This document shows positions 39,792 to 45,208 of a stretch of DNA of 45,208 nt, one piece after another. The number at the start of each line of letters is the position of its first letter. The first letter of the stretch is position 1. A program made the translations under genes and the position numbers. The notes under the pieces were generated by a model. It made no database searches. It was given only the letters and a program-made list of their open reading frames with translations, and was not told the DNA's origin. Source of the DNA: Bacteroidota bacterium (GTDB lineage: Bacteria; Bacteroidota; Bacteroidia; JAIBAJ01); the NCBI GenBank assembly GCA_947475205.1, contig CANJNG010000012.1, positions 1-45,208 of the forward strand. Reading direction: 5' to 3'.

Positions 39792-41522
39792 ATGCAAAAG
39801 CACCTTTTTATAACCTTAGGCTTTCTGTTATTCATCAGCCTGAATAGCTCAACTTTACAAGCCCAGCGAAGCATTTACGGAGAAGCAAAACTTAAATTCG
39901 ATGATGTGTTGGAAATGATTGACCGCTCCTATGTGGACACCGTTAATCAGGATAAATTGATACAGGAAGCAGTTATCGGGATGACAAAAGACCTCGACCC
40001 GCACTCGGAATACATGACTGCAAAGGAGTTTAAGGAAATGAACGAACCTTTGAAAGGCAATTTCGACGGTATCGGAGTTCAGTTCAATATTTTGAAAGAT
40101 ACTATTGTGGTGATTTCGGCCATTTCGGGCGGCCCATCGGAGAAGTTAGGCATATTGGCCGGCGATAAAATTGTGAAGATTGAAGATACGGTTGTGGCCG
40201 GAAAAGGCATCACCAATAACGATGTAATAAAAAAGCTAAGAGGAGTAAAAGGCACGAAAGTGAGGGTGGGTATCAAACGTCGAGGCAAACCCGAATTGAT
40301 AGATTATACAATCGTCCGCGACAAAATTCCGATTTATAGTGTTGATGCCTCCTATATGCTTACTCCCGACATTGGCTATATAAAAATTAACCGTTTTGCT
40401 CAGGCCACTATGCAAGAGTTTCACGAAGGTTTAGAAAAACTACAGAAAAAGGGCATGAAGCATTTTGTGCTGGATTTACGTCAAAACAGTGGGGGCTATC
40501 TCAATACAGCCAACGATTTGTCCAACGAATTCCTGAAAGCCGGCGATACCATCGTTTACACTCAGGGAATCAACAGTCCGAAAAAAGGATTTAAAGCCGA
40601 CGGAAAAGGCAAATTGAAATCGGGAAAATTGGTGGTACTTATTGATGAAGGTTCGGCTTCAGCTTCCGAGATTGTTAGCGGAGCTATTCAGGATTGGGAC
40701 AGAGGTTTAATCATTGGACGGCGTTCATTTGGGAAAGGATTGGTACAAAACCCCTTTAATTTGCGTGATGGTTCGGTACTGAAACTCACAACTGCACGCT
40801 ATTACACTCCATCGGGTCGTTGCATTCAGCGGTCATACCAAGAAGGCAAAGAAGATTATTACCAAGAACGTAGTCGCCGGAGCAAAAGCGGTGAATTCTT
40901 CAATAAGGACAGCATTCATCCTAACGATACAGTGAAATATTTTACGGCCAGAAAGCGGGTAGTATATGGCGGTGGCGGTATCACTCCCGACATATTTGTT
41001 CCTGTTGACACTTCTCAAAACTCGGCCTATCTAACCAATCTGTTTAGCAATGGCGTTTTTAATCAATTTGCCCTCGATTATATTGAAAAAGACCGAGCAG
41101 GATTTGCAGCAAAATATCCTGATTTAGAAACGTATATCGCAACGTTTGATGCCGATATGGTGATGGTTGAGTTTTTGGCTTTTGCTGAGAAGGAAGGGGT
41201 GAAAAAAGGTGGCGGTGGGGATGCAAAAGCAGACTCTGCTTGGGCTAAAAAAGTAAAAATCACTTTTCCCGGAATGGATGTTAAATCTCAACAATACAAA
41301 GACTTTCAGGAATATGCCAAAAAAGAAGTAATAAAGGAATATGCTAAAGGATTTGAAAAGTCAAAAGAAACCATCAAAGAACAAATCAAAGCCCGTATTG
41401 CAAACAATCAATGGAGCAGTGAAGGGTTTTACCGGGTTATAAATAGCGGTAGCGATGAGGTGAAAGAGGCCATTAAGGCCATTCACGGCAGAACTTTCAA
41501 GGAAATGAAAATTCAGGAGTAA
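39792..41522 (+). CDS. S41 family C-terminal processing protease (second copy)
   Basis: Protein of 576 aa with a signal peptide ending TLQAQ (25). The PDZ domain (90-170) has GNFDGIGVQF and AGDKIVKIED. The core carries HFVLDLRQNSGGYL, the nucleophile Ser288 in DEGSASASEIVSG and base Lys315 in SFGKGLVQ. Insertions distinguish it from the first copy: a Lys-rich stretch before the nucleophile (SPKKGFKADGKGKLKSGK) and a long helical C-terminal domain (about 470-576). The first copy has a membrane-like anchor and a different insertion pattern. It is convergent with the BamA-like gene across 15 bases. Confidence 0.92.
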   Translation: MQKHLFITLGFLLFISLNSSTLQAQRSIYGEAKLKFDDVLEMIDRSYVDTVNQDKLIQEAVIGMTKDLDPHSEYMTAKEFKEMNEPLKGNFDGIGVQFNILKDTIVVISAISGGPSEKLGILAGDKIVKIEDTVVAGKGITNNDVIKKLRGVKGTKVRVGIKRRGKPELIDYTIVRDKIPIYSVDASYMLTPDIGYIKINRFAQATMQEFHEGLEKLQKKGMKHFVLDLRQNSGGYLNTANDLSNEFLKAGDTIVYTQGINSPKKGFKADGKGKLKSGKLVVLIDEGSASASEIVSGAIQDWDRGLIIGRRSFGKGLVQNPFNLRDGSVLKLTTARYYTPSGRCIQRSYQEGKEDYYQERSRRSKSGEFFNKDSIHPNDTVKYFTARKRVVYGGGGITPDIFVPVDTSQNSAYLTNLFSNGVFNQFALDYIEKDRAGFAAKYPDLETYIATFDADMVMVEFLAFAEKEGVKKGGGGDAKADSAWAKKVKITFPGMDVKSQQYKDFQEYAKKEVIKEYAKGFEKSKETIKEQIKARIANNQWSSEGFYRVINSGSDEVKEAIKAIHGRTFKEMKIQE

Positions 41523-41537
41523 TTACTGTCTTGAACC

Positions 41538-42953
41538 CTAAAACGCTGCAAAAAACGTAAGGAACAGTCCGCTTTTGCCTTGCCGGGTAACGGAATATTC
41601 GAGCCGCCATAGCTTATCATAATAGGTGAGTAGTTCGAAACCGAGGCCGCTTCCCATTAAAAAGGTATTGTTCATGGGGTTGGCTTCTTTCCATTGCACA
41701 TCGTTTACATAACCGAAATCGGTATGCAGATTGAAGAACAAGGAAACGGGAATTGTATTGAACTTTTCGGTTTTGATGAATTTCAATTTGTAAATCTTAT
41801 CTTTAAACAAGGCAAACTTGAGGTTGGATTTCAGATACCCGAAATATCGTCCCTCAAACACATTGCGTTCGTAGCCCCGCACAAAGTCTAATTCATAGCC
41901 CAGCCCGTAACGAGTGTAGTATGGGCTCACGCTAGAGCCAAGTTTAACTTTTGCTCCCAACTGAAAGTAAACACCATCGGTAAGTACCCAATGGCGGGTG
42001 GCTTTGATGCTGGCATAAAATTGTGCTTTCACTTCATTTTTTAAAACACCGATGCCTAATTTGGAGGCTTCGGCTTCAATGTAATATCCTGTCAGAGGAA
42101 AAATTTTGTAATCTCTTAAATCTCGTTTAAAGTTGTAGGTAAGGGAAAAGTATTGACCCAAATTAGAACCGTTATTAAAGAAATTGGGGTTTAGTTTTAT
42201 GATGGTGTCTTCCACTTTGGTGTTGAGATAGCTAACATCGAACTGATGAACATTATAAAGGCCGTGGCGATAGGTGATTCCTAAATCAGCCTCCCATTCG
42301 CGACGAATATATTTTTTATTGTCTCGCTCAAAAAGGAGCTTGTTGTTTTCAGAATAGTAAGGAATTTCATGGTTTCGGACAAAGGAACAAGAGGCAAATA
42401 TGCCTATGGTTTGGGCTTTATTCAGAAAGGGAAAAGCGTATTCGAGGTAATATTGTTCATTGAAACCGTATTTGGCTATCGCTTTTAATCGGTCGCGGTT
42501 TCCGGTAAAATTTTTCCAAATTACCATAAGTCCATAATCAAGTCGAGTGATGTCTTTGTGAACAAGCCATGAACTGAAATTGCGTTCGGCGGTAAGAATA
42601 ATGGGAGTAGGGAAAATATACCATCGCTCTTTAACGTTTACCTTTATCTCCAATGCATTGCCGCCCATCGAAACGGTATCGATATTCACAAAGATAAAAA
42701 GCAGCGTATTGGTAACGTTGAACTTCATCCTATCCAACTTAGCCTGAATCTGATCTGCCGGAATGGTGTCGCCTTCTTTTAGGTTTAGTTCTCGGTGGAT
42801 TATGCGTTCGCGGGTAATTTTATTGCCAGAGATGGAAATTTTGCCCACCACAAAGTGTTGTTGGGCAAATGATGCCTTAAAGATGAACAGTGTTGCGGTA
42901 AAGATTAACAGGATACTCAATAAACGAGTGCGGTACTGTTTAGGGAATATCAT
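41538..42953 (-). CDS. outer-membrane BamA/TamA-like protein with one POTRA
   Basis: Protein of 471 aa: signal peptide (1-31, ending KASFAQQ), one POTRA domain (37-110; KISISGNKITRERIIHRELNLKEGD, then LFIFVNIDTVSM), and a 16-stranded-type surface-antigen barrel (about 125-471) with DLRDYKIFPLTGYYIEAEASKLG, the Bac_surface_Ag pattern, and RGYERNVFEGRYFG (a RGY/VRGF-like loop 6 motif). It ends in FFAAF, a barrel end with terminal Phe. BamA has five POTRAs, so this is not BamA; an accessory assembly or export protein is likely. The frame is open to 43079, but an exact -7 box (42996-43003) supports 42953. Confidence 0.85.
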   Translation of the reverse strand: MIFPKQYRTRLLSILLIFTATLFIFKASFAQQHFVVGKISISGNKITRERIIHRELNLKEGDTIPADQIQAKLDRMKFNVTNTLLFIFVNIDTVSMGGNALEIKVNVKERWYIFPTPIILTAERNFSSWLVHKDITRLDYGLMVIWKNFTGNRDRLKAIAKYGFNEQYYLEYAFPFLNKAQTIGIFASCSFVRNHEIPYYSENNKLLFERDNKKYIRREWEADLGITYRHGLYNVHQFDVSYLNTKVEDTIIKLNPNFFNNGSNLGQYFSLTYNFKRDLRDYKIFPLTGYYIEAEASKLGIGVLKNEVKAQFYASIKATRHWVLTDGVYFQLGAKVKLGSSVSPYYTRYGLGYELDFVRGYERNVFEGRYFGYLKSNLKFALFKDKIYKLKFIKTEKFNTIPVSLFFNLHTDFGYVNDVQWKEANPMNNTFLMGSGLGFELLTYYDKLWRLEYSVTRQGKSGLFLTFFAAF

Positions 42954-42995
42954 TAATGGTTCGTGGTGATGGGATGCCGATGGTTGGCGGAGGCA

Positions 42996-43003
42996 CAAAA
43001 CTA
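42996..43003 (-). promoter_or_regulatory. Bacteroidota -7 box for the BamA-like gene
   Basis: On the minus strand TAGTTTTG, an exact match, 42 bases before the ATG at 42953; it lies inside the longer open frame, so that longer start is unlikely. Confidence 0.55.
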
Positions 43004-43127
43004 ATGGAAATTGTGATGGATTGGCCGTTTGCGATGTGGAGGGGGTGTGATAGGCTGATTGAATATTATAACAACACACAATTTACAATAAATTCTTGTC
43101 CCACAAAATGTTTAGCTATTCGGTATA

Positions 43128-43159
43128 AAAAAAGCGAAGCAATACTGCTTCGCTTTTTT
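43128..43159 (-). terminator. strong hairpin terminator
   Basis: AAAAAAGCGAAGCA (43128-43141), loop ATAC, TGCTTCGCTTTTTT (43146-43159): a perfect 14-bp stem with T tract on either strand. It lies 19 bases after the stop of the gene at 43179. Confidence 0.88.
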
Positions 43160-43178
43160 CACGATAAAGGCCGGGGGC

Positions 43179-44135
43179 TTAGAAATTCGTAGTTAATTTA
43201 AAGCTGCCGTCCTGCCCGGAGTTGTTCACCACCATAAAGAAACGGAAAGAACCATTGATAATCTGAGTGCCATTCCCGGTGCTATTGCTATGCCCCGAAA
43301 CCGATAGAAAAGGTGGACTCGAAAAGGGCTGAGTGCGGGTTTGGCTCACCCCGAAATCAAGATTAGCATCTCCGGTATTTTCCACCGTAAAGGTATCGGT
43401 GGGTTTAAAGGTGCGAATAAATATAAACTTAAACGACCCGGCAGAAACATGTTCAACGAATACTGTTTGGCGTTTTTGGCGAATGTTTTCCAAATCGAAA
43501 AAGGGTTCGATTCTCTTAAGGTCGGTAAGATTAAGCAACATCAAGGAGGCATATACTTGCACAAGCCCTTCGGCAGTGCCTATGCGTTGGTGTTCAAGAT
43601 TATCCGACAATACCTCCGTTGAGCCCATATCACCCTGATGAGCCAGAATAGAAGCATCGAGTGTATAAGAGAAGGCTACAATTTGAGCTTTAAGGGTTGC
43701 CAGAGACGCATCGGAGCCAATGGCCTCAATTAGTGCTGATACCGCCGCCTGACGGTCGGCTTGTTTCTTAGTTTGAAAAGGTTTGCGGCGATTGGGCAAC
43801 AGCCGTTTGTAATCATCTGAATCTATATCATACACCATCTGAATGGCAATATCCCATTGGCGAGCCAATTTGGAAGAAAGGTTTTTGAATAAGCCTTTCA
43901 CCTCCGATGTGCTGCCTATGTGTTCGCCTCCGCTTTCAATCCAGGTGTTATACAATGCAATATAGGCATCGCAGATTGCAGCGTAAATCAGCAGAATCGC
44001 AGCAATGCCCGTGTCGGTTTGCCGGGCTGTTAGCACCGCCTTGGTATAAATGGCGATGATTCGCATTTTAATAAAATTGTCCTTGGTTACGTTTTTAAAA
44101 ACGTTTTCGGAATAAAGCCATTTTGAAGTTGCCAT
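43179..44135 (-). CDS. protein of unknown function (helical N terminus, beta C terminus)
   Basis: Protein of 318 aa, no signal peptide. The N-terminal two thirds are helical (YSENVFKNVTKDNFIKMRIIAIYTKAVLTARQTDTGIAAILLIYAAICDAYIALYNTWIESGG, ARQWDIAIQMVYDIDSDDYKRLLPNRRKPFQTKKQADR, IEAIGSDASLATLKAQIVAF). The last 100 residues are strand-rich (FEHVSAGSFKFIFIRTF-like, FTVENTGDANLDFGV, FFMVVNNSG). I recall an unnamed family in Bacteroidota with the segments NRRxPFQ and RIEPFFDLExIR, both present here, but know no function for it. Its promoter is exact (44168-44175) and it ends at a strong terminator, so it is a single-gene unit. Confidence 0.78.
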   Translation of the reverse strand: MATSKWLYSENVFKNVTKDNFIKMRIIAIYTKAVLTARQTDTGIAAILLIYAAICDAYIALYNTWIESGGEHIGSTSEVKGLFKNLSSKLARQWDIAIQMVYDIDSDDYKRLLPNRRKPFQTKKQADRQAAVSALIEAIGSDASLATLKAQIVAFSYTLDASILAHQGDMGSTEVLSDNLEHQRIGTAEGLVQVYASLMLLNLTDLKRIEPFFDLENIRQKRQTVFVEHVSAGSFKFIFIRTFKPTDTFTVENTGDANLDFGVSQTRTQPFSSPPFLSVSGHSNSTGNGTQIINGSFRFFMVVNNSGQDGSFKLTTNF

Positions 44136-44167
44136 TTTGTTTAATTTTTAGTTGGTTATTAATAGAG

Positions 44168-44175
44168 CAAAATTA
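44168..44175 (-). promoter_or_regulatory. Bacteroidota promoter for the gene at 43179-44135
   Basis: On the minus strand TAATTTTG, an exact match, 32 bases before the ATG, with a TTG 17 bases upstream (44193-44195). Confidence 0.55.
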
Positions 44176-44234
44176 TTGCCCACCTAAAATTGCAACTACA
44201 CTAAAAAGTGTAGTTTTTGGGGTAAAGTTTTTAT

Positions 44235-44936
44235 CTAGTGTTCCCGAATACTTTTCCCAACCGCTATCACGGTATCTAATTTATCTGCCTCAAAATGGCT
44301 TTTAATTGCCCTGCGATCAATATTTACCGCATCAATACTCACCCCCATTAGATCTGATGACTCTTGCACGGTTCTATCTGCTATGGCAAGTATCCATACC
44401 TGCAATGGTGCAGCACGCAAAAGAGTGAGGTCTGCTAAAAAATCTTCTATTGCTAAATCTTCCGAATTTCGGACACCTAAGCAAAGCTCGGCTTTGCCCT
44501 GCAACAGCAGGTTTAGTAATTCACGCAGCATAACTATACCGCCACTTCGGGGCATATAGCCCATAACCCCATAGTTGCGGGCTATCAATGCAAAATTAGT
44601 ATAGCCAAATTCCGACACACACAGCATAGCCGCTGCCGGATAATTCTTTTGAATATATTTTGCCATATACACTCCCGCATAGTGGCCACTAAACATATCA
44701 AATACCACCACAGCTTCTGGGTAACTTATGAGTAGTGGATTCAACTCTTTAAAACATGTTGCTAATACTACCTTGCCAAAACCCGGATTAAGTTCGAGGC
44801 ATTCTTTTACGAGCCGACCTTCCCAGGAATCGGGCGTATATAATATAATAGGTGTGGCTGCTGTGCCGTAAACTACTGCACTTCGGGCCGACCGGGGGGT
44901 ATTTGAATTCCTTTCCATTGCTGCATTATTTGACAT
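44235..44936 (-). CDS. atypical response-regulator-like protein with degenerate receiver and HTH-like end
   Basis: Protein of 233 aa. After a basic, Ser/Asn-rich lead (1-27), residues about 29-150 follow the alternating strand-helix order of a receiver: PIILYTPDSWEGRLV, VVVFDMFSGHYAGVYMAKYI with a possible Asp, AAMLCVSEFG, and GYMPRSGG where the usual Lys is replaced by Arg. The acidic N-terminal pocket is mostly absent. Residues 175-230 (LQVWILAIADRTVQESSDLMGVSIDAVNIDRRAIKSHF) resemble a LuxR-type helix-turn-helix without its usual start. It may be phosphorylation-independent. Upstream lie GTTTACAC motifs and a 42-bp tandem array. Confidence 0.65.
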   Translation of the reverse strand: MSNNAAMERNSNTPRSARSAVVYGTAATPIILYTPDSWEGRLVKECLELNPGFGKVVLATCFKELNPLLISYPEAVVVFDMFSGHYAGVYMAKYIQKNYPAAAMLCVSEFGYTNFALIARNYGVMGYMPRSGGIVMLRELLNLLLQGKAELCLGVRNSEDLAIEDFLADLTLLRAAPLQVWILAIADRTVQESSDLMGVSIDAVNIDRRAIKSHFEADKLDTVIAVGKSIREH

Positions 44937-44978
44937 TTATATAATCGATAACGCAGCTTTGAAACAAATATTGTGTAA

Positions 44979-45001
44979 ACCGTAAAATATTTATTTACGG
45001 T
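44979..45001. promoter_or_regulatory. inverted repeat ACCGTAAA / TTTACGGT upstream of the regulator
   Basis: Perfect 8-base arms at 44979-44986 and 44994-45001 with a 7-base spacer, about 43 bases before the regulator start. It overlaps by two bases the GTGTAAAC at 44973-44980. An operator role is inference. Confidence 0.4.
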
Positions 45002-45070
45002 ATTGAACATAATGAGACTTGAATAGCAGGGCAAAAAACTTGCACTGTGGCATGTAGTAATACCAGTTTT

Positions 45071-45208
45071 GGTGTTTACACGTGTAAACAGGTGTAACGT
45101 AGCAAGGATACAGGTGTTTACACATGTGAGCAGGTATAACGTAGCAAGGATACAGGTGTTTACACGTGTGAGCAGGTATAACGTAGCAAGGATACAGGTG
45201 TTTACACG
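45071..45208. repeat. 42-bp tandem repeat array, at least 3.3 copies, cut by the window end
   Basis: Units at 45071-45112, 45113-45154 and 45155-45196 are each 42 bases, with a fourth starting at 45197. The unit begins GGTGTTTACAC and ends AACGTAGCAAGGATACA. Differences are few (copy 1 has GTAAACAGGTGTAA where copies 2 and 3 have GTGAGCAGGTATAA). Copy 1 contains a perfect 18-base palindrome TGTTTACACGTGTAAACA (45073-45090). Two frames (one per strand) are open through the array because 42 is a multiple of three, but neither has a supportable start or protein. Confidence 0.9.

Noticed and set aside
45071-45208. Array read as a CRISPR
   Set aside because: The repeats are directly adjacent with no variable spacers, and no cas genes are in the window.
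45027-45208. Plus-strand frame coding a 14-residue repeat (VFTRVSRYNVARIQ)
   Set aside because: The frame is open only because the period of 42 is a multiple of three; it has no ATG, and the opposite strand is equally open.

Overview
The window is a chromosomal segment of a Bacteroidota (Bacteroidetes) bacterium, about 40% GC by eye. The evidence is: promoters of the Bacteroidota type (-7 box TAnnTTTG) a few bases before many starts; three C-terminal signals of the type IX secretion system (two type B, one type A-like); a bamD - omega - coaBC - DUF4835 run; a serA - DUF1015 pair; and many small lipoproteins with Bacteroidota-style lipoboxes. Order and family cannot be fixed from the sequence alone. 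No rRNA, tRNA, transposase, prophage or CRISPR array was seen.

Layout. 1-1.3 kb: a clipped alpha/beta hydrolase and a TPM-domain protein. 1.4-5 kb: envelope and cofactor run bamD, omega-like rpoZ, coaBC, DUF4835. 5-7.6 kb: an orphan LuxR-type response regulator, a secreted esterase, a DUF1573 protein. 7.9-9.7 kb: lepA. 10.1-18.6 kb: two large type IX-secreted surface proteins (1626 and 905 aa) around rsmE, followed closely by ribE. 19.2-25.8 kb: OsmC, a 42-aa lipoprotein that is easy to miss, an unknown secreted protein, serA-DUF1015, two lipoproteins facing each other across two long terminators, a SAM hydroxide adenosyltransferase and an ABM-like protein. 25.9-28.6 kb: ketosynthase, acyl carrier protein, MscS channel. 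28.6-33.7 kb: trmN6, a radical SAM/SPASM protein, an S41 protease, hemW. 33.8-35.8 kb: an ECF sigma factor overlapping a membrane protein that looks like an anti-sigma domain fused to an outer-membrane barrel. 35.9-43 kb: lipoprotein, DEAD-box helicase, LtaS-like sulfatase, a second S41 protease, a one-POTRA BamA-like protein. 43.2-45.2 kb: a protein of unknown function, an atypical regulator, and a 42-bp tandem repeat array that runs off the window.

Most genes are housekeeping or envelope functions. The parts that stand out are the sigma factor/trans-envelope protein pair (33.8-35.8 kb); the regulator with a 42-bp array carrying the 8-mer GTTTACAC upstream (44.2-45.2 kb); the two large repeat-rich surface proteins; two REP-like palindromic repeats (about 25.8 and 32.4 kb); and a possible small intergenic motif family (about 7.0, 7.8 and 23.8 kb). 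None of these can be called a new system without searches outside the window.
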